A DNA stretch of 64,000 nucleotides from Anaeramoeba flamelloides (taxonomy: Eukaryota; Metamonada; Anaeramoebidae), in assembly GCA_027625915.1 (NCBI GenBank), contig JANTQA010000021.1, positions 372,001 to 436,000 of the forward strand, read 5' to 3'. The notes under the pieces were generated by a model. It was not told the origin of the DNA, did no database searches, and was given only the letters and a program-made list of their open reading frames with translations. The position numbers and the translations under genes are program-made. Of this stretch, positions 1 to 10,879 are shown in pieces. Numbering within the stretch: the stretch's first letter is position 1; the number at the start of each line of letters is the position of its first letter.

Positions 1-115
1 TACAAACAAACAAAAAAACAGAAAAGAAGGAGATTTTTTTATTTCATTTTCGTTGGCTTTTTTATTTTCCTTTTTTTTCAATTCTCTTTTTTTTATCGTA
101 TCTTTTAATATTCAG

Positions 116-3100
116 CTGGACAAGAAAAATTTAGATGTCTTTTACCATCTTATATTAGGAACTCTTCAATGGCGATTATTGTTTGTGATGTGACTAGTAA
201 ATATTTTCTTTTCATCCTTCATTCTCTTTTTGTTTTCAATCATTTTAAAATCACCTTCACAAAAGAACAATTTACTTTTTTTTTCTTTGTTTTCTTTTTT
301 TCCTTGGGTGGGAATTTTAGAACTTAGCAATGATCAAATCCGAATTGATTCTCTTATTTTAATTATGAGAAGAAAATTTTAACTCTTTAAGGACGAAGTT
401 CCCAAATCGTCGGGTGTTTAGTTATTGTGTATTTTAGACTTCACTTTCTCAAAAAGAATTTTCATTCTGAAGAAATTGGACAAAAAAATTACTTATTTCT
501 CAGTCAAAATCAACACAAACAACAAACAAAAAAAAAAAAATTTTCAAATAGATCTTTGAATTAAAATTTCTAAAAAAAAAAGATTATAAAGGCATTTTCA
601 AGTTCAAATTCAAAACATTTCAAATTTGTAAAAATGTGACATTAAAAAATATTTAGAATAGCTTGGGAAAATTTTTATGTGTTTATAGATTTGATATGTT
701 AAATTAGGAAATTGTTAAATCAAATTTTGGTAGGATCTATCAAAGGTAAAATTCACAAAATTGTTCGAATTGCGGAAAGATTCTCCTTTTTTTTTTAAAA
801 AGAAATTCTCTGTGGGTAAATTTAACTGAGATTATAAAACTCTTTCAAGTGTGTTTTTATCAACTGTTTTCCTAATTTTCACAGGAAAACGTAGTCCTTA
901 ATATTTGAAACCGAAGAATATATGAAATAAAATTTTCCTTTGAAATCCAAAAAAAAGGAGATTTAGATAAATCAACAAAATCTCAAATTTAAAATATAAA
1001 CAAGATTTAATATATTCACGAGTTTAAATAATATTATTAATTTTTTATCCTTTCTTTATAAAGCTGAATGAAAATTGTGCCTTTTATTTTAAAATTAACA
1101 ATATTTGATAAAAAAGATGTTTTTGTTATTCAGTAAAGACATTTTAAAAAAGTGAATACTTTTTTTTTTATGAGATTGTCAGAATTAAAACAATTTTAAA
1201 GTTTTCTGTTTTAATAAAGTGAAGAATTTTTTTTTAGAAAAAGTAATTTCCTTCAACCCCCAAACTCTACAACAGATTTAAAATTTTATTCCTCGCTTTA
1301 TAAAATAGAAACCCTCCAACATTTAAAGGCTAAATTCTGAAAAAGTCCTCACTTTTTTAAAACAGAAAACTAATAAAAAAGTTTTAAAAAAGTCCTCACA
1401 TTTTAAAAAACGAATATATAACTTTCACAACTTTACGCTTGTTTACATTGTATTATTTCCTAACCCCTTTAAATGATAACTTGTTAAATCCAAATTAATA
1501 AAGATTTTATCTACAAGTTCAATAAGGAAGAGGAAATTAATTCAATCTCTAAAAAAATCCTTTCTAATTGATTTCTGAAAAAATCGTGGCTAATTTTTTC
1601 AATTAATAATTACAGACAAAATAAAATGAAAAATGGAAAAAAACTAAATTTTTTCATTTTTAATTTATTTTGTAAAGATCCACAAGTGTAAATATGGAAT
1701 GTTGTAAATAATAGAGTTTTTCTAATTTTTGGGATAAATAAAGAGTTCCATGCATTTATCCAAATTTTTGGTCATAGTAAACGAAATGCTCGGTTTTTAT
1801 TAATAAGCTTGAATGGATTTTCAATTTAAAATCGTTTGGTGAACACCTAAAACTTTTTTTGAAAAATGATTTTTTTTTAAAATTGAAAGATTGGTGTTCA
1901 CCAAACAATTTTTTGATTAAAATTATTATTAGTCTATTAAGATAATCATAAATTATATTTACTATTCCCAAAATTTGGATAAATGCATGGAACTCTTTAT
2001 TTATCCCAAAAATTGGAAAAACTCTATTTTTTACAACATTCATTATTTACTCTTGTGTCTTGACTTTTTTTAACTAACTAATAAATAGAAAAATATTTGG
2101 GAACTTGAAATCAAAATTTTTATTTATTTTTTTTTGTATTATTGAAGAAGTGTAAAATCACATTCTAAATGTCCTTTTACTTAAATTTCCTCAAAGGTAA
2201 TTTAAATATAAAATCATAGATTTCACGATTATTAATTAAAGATCTCGAGATCAATAAAAATTTTATTTTTTTCCTTTTTTCCCAGGTTGAATCTTCTTTA
2301 TATTGGGGAGAAGAGTTACAAAGGAAAAAGATCAAGTGGTTACTTGCTAATAATCGTGATACTGAAACACGAAAGTATGGGAAACTTGAAAATAAAATCT
2401 GAAAAAGCAAAGGATAAAAATGTCAAAGGTTTAAAGCAAATAAGATCAAAAAAGAAAAAAGAAATTACAACAATTACATTACGATATCCAAATGAACATT
2501 CACGATCAATTATCAAATTAAATTAAATGAACCAAAAGTATCGTTTCTTGTGATTTTGGGCGTTCTTAATTAAAGATAGAATTGATTTTTTTTTTTCTGA
2601 TTTTTTACCAATTGCTTCTTATAAACCCTTTTTAACTTTCTTTTTCCTTTTCAAGTTTTTGGGTTTGCCTTAAAAACCTAAAAAATTTAAGGTGTATCTT
2701 TTCTTTGAAAAATCGTGAAATCTATAATTTTACTCTTAAATTACCTTTGAGGAAATTTAAGTAAAAGGACATTTGTAATGTAATTTTACACTTCTTCAAT
2801 AATTCAAAAAAAATAAATAAAAATTTTGATTTCAAGTTCCCAAATATTTTTCTATTTATTAGTTAGCTGAAAAAAGCCAAGATATTTTTTTTTTATTTAT
2901 TTTTGAAGAGAGGTAATTCAGAAAAATTACTTCCTGTTTGCAGTTAGGTTTTCTTGAGTTTTCTGTTAATTTGGAAAATTTATAGTTTTTCTTTATGTTT
3001 TTTTGAGTTTTCTATTTATTTGGAAAATTAATAGATTTTCATTAGGTTTTTTTGAGTTTTCTATTTATCTGTGAAGTGTCCTAAGTTTTTTTGAGGTTTT

Positions 3101-6100
3101 CTATTTATTTAGAAAATCTATTGATTTTCGTTAGGTTTTTTTGAGTTTGCCATTTATTTGGAAAATCAATAAATTTTCGTTAGGTTTTTTGGAGTTTTCT
3201 ATTTATTTGTGAAGTGTTCTAGGTTTTTTTTACTTATTAAAATAAACAGAAAATTTTAATAAATTTTCGGTTTATTTCAAAAAGTTAAAAAAACATAACG
3301 AAAATCAATAGATTTTACAAATAAAATAGAAAACCTCAAAAAAACCTAGAACACTTTACAAATAAAACAGAAATCTCAAGAAAAATGTAGTTATCTTTTC
3401 CAGAATTTAAAAGAATTAAAAAAAAAACTAGGCACTTTCTGATACTCTTTTGAATTCTGGGAAAATCGCCGTTAGTTTTTTTTTACTTTTTGAAATGTAA
3501 AGAAAATTTATTTAATTTTCTTTACATTCCAAAAATTAAAAAAAACCTAGGCACTTGACGGCACTCTACGGCACTTTCCGTTAGGTTTTTTTTAATTTTA
3601 GAAATTTTCTTTTTATTTCTCAAATCAAAAAAAAACCGCCGTTAGCTTTTCCAGAATTTAAAAGAATAGAGTAAAGTCTTTAATTTTACTCTATTCTTTT
3701 GAATTCTGGAAAGGTTAGGCACTTTTTGAAACTCTAAAATTGATTTTAGAGTTTTTTATCCGAACTATAATTTAGACAAGATTATAAGCTCATAAGATAG
3801 CTTTTCTTTAAAAAAAGAAAAGAAAAAGAAAATATTTATTTCTAAACAAAGAAAAGAAAAAGAGAAAGAAAAACAAGAAATATAAGAAAGAAAAAAAAAT
3901 AAAAAAAAGTAAAATCTTTATTGAAAAGTTTATTTTTGTAATCCAAGTGTTGAATGAATTGGTGTTTGTTTCCTTTTATGTCGATTTTTTTTAGGATCAC
4001 CACCATAATTTGTTGGAATAAAGAGATCGGATAATTGAACAACTATAGATCAAATGAAATTTATTACTTTATTAATCTTTAATTTAGAACTTTATAGATG
4101 GTTTACATCTATAAAGTGCTAAGTTTTTAAGAATAAGATTTGGGTTTTTGAAATTTTCTTTTGAGTTTCTTTGCTTTTTTTAATTTTTTTATTTTTTTTT
4201 TCAATTTATTTTTTATTTTGAAAGTTACTCAAATCTTGTTTTCGCAAAATCCCAGTACAAGAATCCGACTAGACAGCAAAAATCAAAGTACAAGATACCT
4301 AACTGGGCAGCAAAAACCCAGTCCAGATAACGACTCAACAGATTGTTTGGAAAGTATAATTCAGTTAACTTTGGTTCTGTTTCAAATATCATTCGTTGGA
4401 TTCAGTTATATTAAGTTACATAAGTCCATTTCAATTCCTTAAAGATCTGATCATGAACAAGTTTGTTTAAGATTTAATCAGGAACAAGCCAACCAATTCT
4501 GATAATGATTTTTTTATTCCTTTTGCCCCTTTCCCCAAATACCTAAAAAAACAAAAAGAGGAGGAACCTAAACAACCTTAGGAATACCAAACAATTTATA
4601 AAGGGAAATTTGGAAAAGGTAAAAAGTAATGAATCGACCTCGATTAAAAATTTGCGGTTTATTTTTCCTCTATTTGTAATTAAATTGTTATATTTATAAA
4701 GAGAAGAATGGTTGTGTGAGTTTCTTCTATTTAAAGTTCTGATCATTAAAGTATGGAAATTTTTTTTTTACCTCAAAATGTTGTTCTGCAATTTTCATTT
4801 TTTAGTGTTTCTTCATTAGGTAATATATCCTCTTATCTTGGAACTATTTCAAAACTAAAGCAATATTTAAAGACGTGTGTTGTTATAGCTGTTGTTGGGT
4901 TTGAGTTTTGGAGATCATTTGTATTGTATCTCTTTGAAAATTTCGTTTCTTTGGATTTTTTTATTTGTCAAAAATTACTTTGATTTTTAAAAAGTTTTTA
5001 ATTTGACAAATAAATTAAAAAATTGAAATAGAGTTTATATAAAATACTCAAAATGAATTCTACCTTGATGAAATTGAATTAGTATATAAAAAAGAATTAT
5101 TTCAGATATCTAAGAATACGTATTATTCAATATTTTTTTAGATTGTAGAATGGGATTATTTTTACTATAAAACCCCTTTATTTAATATTTTGAAGAGCTG
5201 ATAGATCTTGCATTTTTCTTCTTCGAATTCTAGTAGTATTTGGGATAACAAAATCAAATATAGAATTATATCAAAATTGGTTCATTATTAAAGAATTGAC
5301 AAAAAAAATCGAGGTCTATTCAATAATCAACCTGAATTTTGAAAAAGCAAAAATTTAGTTTTTTTTCAATTTTTCATTTTATTTTGCCTGTAATTATTAA
5401 TTGAAAAAATTAGCTACAATTTTTTCAGAAATCTATTAGAAAGGTTTTTTTTTAAAGATTTAATTAAGCTCTTCTTCCTTGTTGAACTTGTAGATAAAAT
5501 TTTTTTTTTTTTTAATTTAAATTTAACATGAATAAAAAAAGAAGGGCACTTGATTGTGAGCACATAAAAGATTTTTTTTGCATAAGCTATCAAATTACAG
5601 AAACGATAAATGAATCAAATTAGGAACTTTATTACCTTATTAAAACCGTTGTTTTTTGGATTGTTTCAAAATCAATAAAAACTGAGAAATAAATAAATTT
5701 GATTTTTCTTCAAGATTACAAAGCCAAAATTAAACACTCCTAATAAAAACAAAAATAATTTAAAAAATATCTGAGCAATGTAAAAATTTTATTTTATTAA
5801 TTTTTGTAAGATCAAAAAACTTATTTAACTCATCATACATTAGGATATATGAACAAAAGCGCCGGTTAAGTGGTGTATCCAATAGTTGAGTTGTGGCCTA
5901 TTTGAATTCATTAAGATTGGCATTGTTAGTATCGAATAACATATTTATACTTGTTTTTAATTTTGAAACACAATCCTGTTAAAATTTTATTGTATTTTTT
6001 ACAATGTCATTATATATGTTGAATACCTCCAATATTTAAATTTTTTGATCATAAAATAAATTTCGTTATTCAAATTTATAATCTATTATTGAATTAATTT

Positions 6101-6564
6101 TTTTTTTTTTTACTAATATTTTCTCTCTATATATTTAAATATATATATATATATCTATATCTATATAATATTTGATTTATGATTTAAAAGGTCCAGAATC
6201 CTTTGACAATATAGATTATTGGTATGATCAAGTAAAAAATGTTAGTGGAGAAGAAATAATTTTTGTTTTAGTTGGTAACAAGACAGATCTTGTAGAGGAA
6301 AGAAAAATTTCAAACGAATCTCTTGAAAAGAAAGCAAAAGAAAATGGGTTTCATTTTATTGAAACATCAGCAAAAACTGGGAACAATATCAAATCTTTAT
6401 TTAGAAAAATTTGTTTGTTAATATTAGAAAAGGAAAAGGATAATATTGTTGATGAAAATGAAAATGAAAATTCAAAATCAAATAAAAAAGATTCATCACA
6501 AAATCTTGTTTTAGAGCCTGAAAAAGAACCTAAGAAAAATCCACAGGAAGGCGGTTGCTGTTAA
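116..6564 (+). CDS. RAB6: Rab6-like small GTPase, 3' two exons (gene enters from the left edge)
   Basis: Rab GTPases of the Rab6 type direct vesicle traffic at the Golgi; they are membrane anchored by C-terminal prenylated cysteines. Exon A (116-196) follows a TTCAG acceptor and encodes GQEKFRCLLPSYIRN then SSMAIIVCDVT, the switch II/G3 region, closely resembling Rab6 (ERFRSLIPSYIRD). It ends at a GTAAAT donor (197). Exon B (6191-6564) follows AAAAG; the phase-1 join reads DVTSPESFDN, as expected for a Rab. Exon B carries NKTD (G4, 6276-6287), ETSAK (G5, 6361-6375), an acidic/Lys-rich tail and a GGCC C-terminus suited to double geranylgeranylation. The intron is 5994 bp and full of repeats. 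The P-loop and switch I exons lie before position 1. Family assignment is strong; Rab6 subtype is inferred from the switch II sequence. An Ile start inside the intron for exon B alone would be an artefact. Confidence 0.9.
1201..1370. repeat. small inverted-repeat element (MITE-like), copy 1
   Basis: Ends are inverted: the first 22 bases (GTTTTCTGTTTTAATAAAGT GA) match the reverse complement of 1349-1370 at 21 of 22 positions. A related copy is at 40077-40243. Non-coding; superfamily not identifiable. Confidence 0.6.
1488..1680 (+). repeat. left arm of a 4 kb inverted repeat pair
   Basis: This stretch reappears in reverse complement at 5305-5520: shared parts include the TTATCTACAAGTTCAA motif and the TTAATAATTACAG segment. 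The two arms bracket most of the Rab intron repeats, so 1488-5520 may be one large element with later insertions, or two independent copies. Confidence 0.55.
1681..2057. mobile_element. fold-back MITE with ~90-bp terminal inverted repeats
   Basis: The left end CACAAGTGTAAATATGGAAT and the reverse complement of the right end (CACAAGAGTAAATAATGAAT) continue to match for about 90 bases each side. A second palindrome, GTTTGGTGAACACC / GGTGTTCACCAAAC (1834-1847 and 1893-1906), sits at the centre. The whole 377 bp can fold into one long stem. No transposase frame; the minus-strand open frame here is just the inverted repeat read through. Confidence 0.75.
2071..2868. mobile_element. fold-back element with ~155-bp terminal inverted repeats, copy 1
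   Basis: Left arm 2071-2229 (TAACTAACTAATAAATAG onward) is the inverse of 2714-2868. The ~480-bp centre has a short plus-strand frame (79 codons, Lys-rich) without a known domain. A second, left-truncated copy lies at 27540-28165 and an arm fragment at 52036-52115. The centre segments TTGGGGAGAAGAGTTACAAA are near identical between the two larger copies, so this is a real family. Confidence 0.75.
2940..3240 (+). repeat. degenerate ~55-65 bp tandem repeat
   Basis: Five or so imperfect units of the form TTAGGTTTTTTTGAGTTTTC followed by TATTTATTTGGAAAATCAAT. The reverse complement of the same unit appears at 3260-3385, so the array forms a large imperfect palindrome. Unit length varies, and there are no spacers, so it is not a CRISPR array. 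Confidence 0.65.
3400..3840. repeat. hairpin and GGCACT-octamer repeat cluster, copy 1
   Basis: Contains a near-perfect palindrome at 3651-3709 (CCAGAATTTAAAAGAATAGA ... TCTATTCTTTTGAATTCTGG), a second palindrome of AATGTAAAGAAAATT type at 3497-3528, and a short array GACGGCACTCTACGGCACTT at 3558-3577. The same ingredients recur at 18545-18925, 26235-26620, 48896-48994 and 49180-49545. Confidence 0.7.
3651..3709. repeat. 59-bp palindromic hairpin unit (type copy)
   Basis: Arms of about 27 bases pair with only one or two mismatches around a short loop, with CCAG at the start and CTGG at the end. GCCGTTAGC precedes it and GGTTAGGCACTT follows. If transcribed as part of the Rab intron it would form a long double-stranded stem. 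Confidence 0.75.
3840..4770 (+). repeat. ~0.9 kb dispersed repeat, copy 1
   Basis: Found again in reverse complement at 25440-26235. Matching blocks include CCTTAGGAATACCAAACAAT, the purine-rich AAAGAAAAAGAGAAAG block and AACACTTGGATTAC-type sequence. It joins the hairpin cluster on its left in both copies, so the full unit may be 3240-4770. Open frames inside it are poorly conserved and low-complexity; no protein called. Confidence 0.7.
4771..6190 (+). other. remainder of Rab intron
   Basis: Apart from the inverted-repeat arm at 5305-5520 and an (AT)n/(TCTATA) run at 6135-6172 just before the acceptor, no gene or repeat family is recognisable. Confidence 0.5.
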
Positions 6565-9500
6565 AAATTATTTTATTACTTTGATAGATTATCTATTTCA
6601 TTTTTTGTTTTTCAGTTTTTTTTTGTTTAAAATTTTTTCTTTTTAAAAAAATTTTACTAAAATAATTTTTTTAGGAAATTTAACTTGACAATTTTAGTCA
6701 AAATATATTTATTTGATTTCAATAATCATACAAAATTATTTTTTGAAATATCTCGAAAAAATTATTTGTTTAAATAATAAATTTTTTCAAATAAAAACTT
6801 ATTAGAAATATTCAAATTTAGTTGTCTTTCATTATCAATAAAATATTTGTCTGCATTGTTATTCCTATAATAATGTTCATTAAGTTATATTATTAATTGA
6901 TACTAACAATTTTTTAGATCAATCAATTTATTTTATTATAAGAGAAGTTAACTTCCTATTTTTCATAAAAGGAGAAGAGTAAAGAAAAATGAATTAATTC
7001 AAACTGGAGAGTATATTTTCCATTTGATTAAAAATCAAAGTTTTCAAGTTAATTAATACATGGAAATAATAACTAGTTTTTGGCCACACTTAATATATGT
7101 TAAATGAACAATTGTCACTCTTTAATTCTGTAAATTACTTTTGGATAAATTCAATCCAAGTAATAATTATTTCTCTACCTAATGAGATTTCCAAAAAAAA
7201 GAAAAAAAAAAAAAATACTGATTTATATTAAATTAAAATCTTCTTAAAAAAAGAAATTTGGACCATTCAGAACTCAAATAACAGGGTTTTGCAAACTTAT
7301 TGTTTTTCAGTTTTCCACACTAAAAAAAATAAATTGTGATCTTTTAGATTTTTTTTAAAATTGGGTTATTATTTCAAAAAATTGTTTAAATTTTTCAATT
7401 TTATCTATTTAAATTGAATTTTCAACTAAAAAAAAACAACTAAAGAACGTGAAGATATTTTTGCTGAAATTTAAAAGGTGAAATTCTACAAAAAAAAAAA
7501 TAAAAAATAGAATTTGGAAAATGTCCATTTGAATTTTATAGACTGATTTTTTTTGTAAAAACAATTATATTTGTTTTTGATGAATGTTTTACGAATACAA
7601 TTATCCATATTTTCTTTTAGATAAGAAAAAAAAGAAAAGAAAAAAAGATAAAATGAGAAAAAAAATTACCATAAAGTAAAAATATAATAAATTATAAGTT
7701 TAAGTGGCTGGAAATAGGAAAATTGGATTTTGGATTCAAAGTTCATGTCCTTAAATGTAGATATATTTGCCACAACGAGCAAAGAAAAACTCTTAAAAAT
7801 AAAATATAATTCAAATTACTTTGCTCATTTATTCAATATCTAAATTGATTTCATTAGAAAGAATAAATAAAGATAACTTTTTTTTTTTAATTTTTTTTTT
7901 TTTTATGAAATTTTGGTTAGAATAACATGATTCTAATCCAAAATTTTGTAAAATTAAAATGATAAAAAAAATTGATTTCAATTAACCGAATGCTAATTTC
8001 CAGATTAGAAATGAGAAAAATCTTATTTATTTTTTAAAAAAAAAACAAGAAGAGATTATATAAATAACTCTACAATAAAAATTTTAATGAACTCAGCTAT
8101 TTTACGAAAATTTTAACTCGTCTAATAATGCTATGGAAACATTTCTGTGTTTTATTCATATTCTTCTCAAAAAAATATTTTCAAATTTTTAGATCAGAAT
8201 CGTTTTTTCGAATTTTTTGATATTTTTGTTTTACACAGTCAAATTTTTGTTATACTATTGTTTTTCTTTTTCTTTTGAATTTTTTTTTATAAAAAGGTGT
8301 ATACTTTATTTTTCTTTTTCATATTATTTACTTTTAATTTTTTTTTTTTTTTTTTTTTTGCAAAAGATCAAGTATAAAAAAAAAAAAGATCTTTGAAAAG
8401 GTAAAGAATCACTAACAAAATTGAGACTATGTTATACCTTTTAAAATGAATTTAATCATCCGAAAAACTTCTTGTAAAATTTTTTCAGTGAAAATTCAGT
8501 AATAAAAAATCTGTAATGCTTATTTCAAATATCATGATTATTTTTTTTTAGTTTGGAGTTTTATTTTTTTTAAATTTTTAAAATATCAGGTTTTTATATA
8601 TTTTGAATGATTTAAAAATGAATAATTAATCAAATTTAATTATTTATTATTCTTGAATACTAAAGAGTATATTTTTTTTTCAATTTATTATTTCAGGTGA
8701 ATAATAATTTTAGAAATCATGGTAATTTGTAGAAGATTCTTCTTATATCATCTTAGTGAAAATGAATACAAGTGAATTTAATTAGAATATTATACTTCTA
8801 AACCGGTTTCTTATTTATTCAAAATCTTAATAACTTGAAAAAATTCTAGTGATATTTATCATTTTTACAAATGTGAACAGTTAAATTTTTACATTTTTTA
8901 CAAAAAATGATACCAATTTTTTAATATGTACTATTTTTTTCTTCAATTGTAATATAACCATCCCGGAAAAAAAAAAATACAATCAAATTTACTTTTAAAA
9001 TGGCTGTGAAAAGGTAAATTTTTCAAATTATTTTTTTACTTATTGTTTTGTTATTAATTAAGGTATAGGTAACTGAAATTCCACAAACTGAATTAATACA
9101 GATCGGAAAAAAAAATTTATGGCTAATGTCTCATTAATAGAAAAATCACTGTAACAAAAAATTAAAAAAAATCATTTTTACAAGTATTTACATAAAATTC
9201 ACAAATTTGGGAATTTTTAACATGATTAAATTTGTGTTTTTAATTTTATTTTAAATTTAATAATAATTGTAACAATAACTTTTAATTTTAACAAATTTTT
9301 TTTTTGAAAAATCAACATAAAAATAGGTCAAAAAATTTTAGAAAAATGGTACTTTTACTACTAAACTAAAATTAACAATTTTCCAGACAGATAAAACGAT
9401 CCTTACCATCATATTAATATTATTTCAGTCAAATTGGAGATAATTTTGATTTTTGTAAAAAATGGGAAAAAAATTTTTTTTAATCTATTAGTTTTTGTTT

Positions 9501-10281
9501 TGATATCATTTTTTCAATTAAGTAACTTGTTTCATACCATCAAATTTTTTTCAACCATTGGATGATATTATGTTAAAGTTGAGTTTTTCAAAATAGAAGA
9601 ACTCAAATAAAATTATTTGTTGATATCCATCATTTGATTGATCAATATTCCTAATAGAATATAAACAAATTTACCAATGTATTTATTGTTTTGCTAGATC
9701 TCCAAAAATCTGTAACACATTTTTGATTTATTTGTGTTGATAATTATTTATTTATTGTTTTGTTAGTTTGTATTTTATAAAAAATTGTTAACATTTCATC
9801 TAGTGAATGGTTCTAATTTGGTGTTTCTTTGGGAATTGAGCAAATAAGTTTTTTTTTTCAAAAATTGAATTGTGGTGTTTTTTAAAATTTTGAATTGGGG
9901 TTTATTTTACAATAAAAATAGATTTGAGAATTTTTTCCTTTTGATTTTTTTTTTAAGAAAAATGATAATTTTTAAATTCAAAAAAATAAAAAAGATAAAA
10001 TAATAGTTAATGGTCTTTGTCTTTGAAAATTACTAAATTTTTACAATCAAGTTGCAATTTTTTTTTATTTTTTCTTTTAAGGGAATAGTAAACTAAATAT
10101 ATATATATATATATATATTATAAATTTAATAGCAAATTCAAAAATTTTTTAGCTCATCTTGAAATTGAAAATGGTGTAAAAACCTGATAACTACAACCAA
10201 ACTTACTTTAAATGCCATTTCAGAAAAAATAATTCTTTTTTTTTAAAAGTCTCATCCATTTTTCTCATCTTTGAAAAGTTT
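6565..10281. other. 3.7 kb with no recognised gene
   Basis: Extremely AT-rich with many A/T runs, an (AT)n tract at 10097-10118 and an imperfect hairpin around 7910-7950 (TTGGTTAGAATAA against its inverse). No open frame of coding character, no repeat copy found elsewhere in the window. The first ~100 bp must hold the 3' UTR of the Rab gene. Confidence 0.5.
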
Positions 10282-10300
10282 AAAATTCCACATTTTTTTT

Positions 10301-10864
10301 GAAAAATGGGAATTATCTAATTTAAAAATAATTCAAATAAAATACTGGATTAAAAAATCCTTTAATTATTCATTTATTTCTCTATATGGGGATTACAATC
10401 TTTACAACACAAATCTACAATTTTCAAAATTATTTATCTTAGTTATCAAATTAATTAATTCAAAAAAAAAATTAAAAAATTTAAATCAATTAAATTTTAG
10501 TTTTAAATTTGAATTCAATAAAAATGCATATAATAATAAAAATGTAATTCATTTCTCCAATATAGATAAATGTAAAATTATCAAAAAATTACAAAATGTA
10601 CCAAAAGATAATAAATTAGTTTTTTGTCAAAAAAATATTTCAACTTTAGAAGTTTTTAATTTTTTAAAAAATAGACCAGTTATCCGATATCAAAGAAAAG
10701 GTGATAATTGTATAGAAATATGGGATTTAAAAGAAAAAATTAATTATTATGTGAAAAAATTATTAAGAAAAACTCATTTATTGCCTAGAAATTTATACAT
10801 TTTTCATTTTCAAAATAATCAAAAAACATTATTATTAAAAGGAAAAAAAAGAAATTATTATTAA
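10301..10864 (+). pseudogene. ORF1-like C-terminal region of the LINE
   Basis: About 188 codons, Lys/Asn-rich, with a possible nucleic-acid-binding tail (NRPVIRYQRKGDNCIEIWD, then KKLLRKTHLLPRNLYIF). The pattern resembles the C-terminal half of L1-type ORF1 proteins, which coat the element RNA. It runs straight out of the left target-site duplication, so the start codon is lost by 5' truncation; no in-frame AUG near the 5' end is convincing. Its TAA stop (10862-10864) is in the same frame as the endonuclease frame that follows. Function is inferred from position and composition, not from a clear domain. Confidence 0.55.
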
Positions 10865-10879
10865 AAATTTATTAATATA

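Larger units (their letters stand above)
197..6190 (+). other. giant intron of the Rab6-like gene
   Basis: Donor GTAAAT at 197 and acceptor TTTAAAAG ending at 6190, phase 1. The intron holds at least five separate repeat units (1201-1370, 1681-2057, 2071-2868, 2940-3840, 3840-4770) and an outer inverted pair (1488-1680 against 5305-5520). No conserved coding frame was seen inside it. Short open frames at 4161-4442 and 4753-4983 show no recognisable domain and overlap repeats. Confidence 0.8.

Noticed and set aside
2177-2526. Overlapping open frames in both strands of the fold-back element
   Set aside because: They come from the inverted arms and a Lys-rich centre, and the second copy at 27.5-28.2 kb does not keep them open.
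2940-3240. Regularly spaced repeats resembling a CRISPR array
   Set aside because: Units are contiguous, imperfect and without unique spacers, in a eukaryotic intron.
3842-4042. Minus-strand ORF similar to the plus ORF at 26000-26200
   Set aside because: The similarity is explained by the ~0.9 kb dispersed repeat; both are low-complexity Phe/Leu-rich and not conserved as protein.
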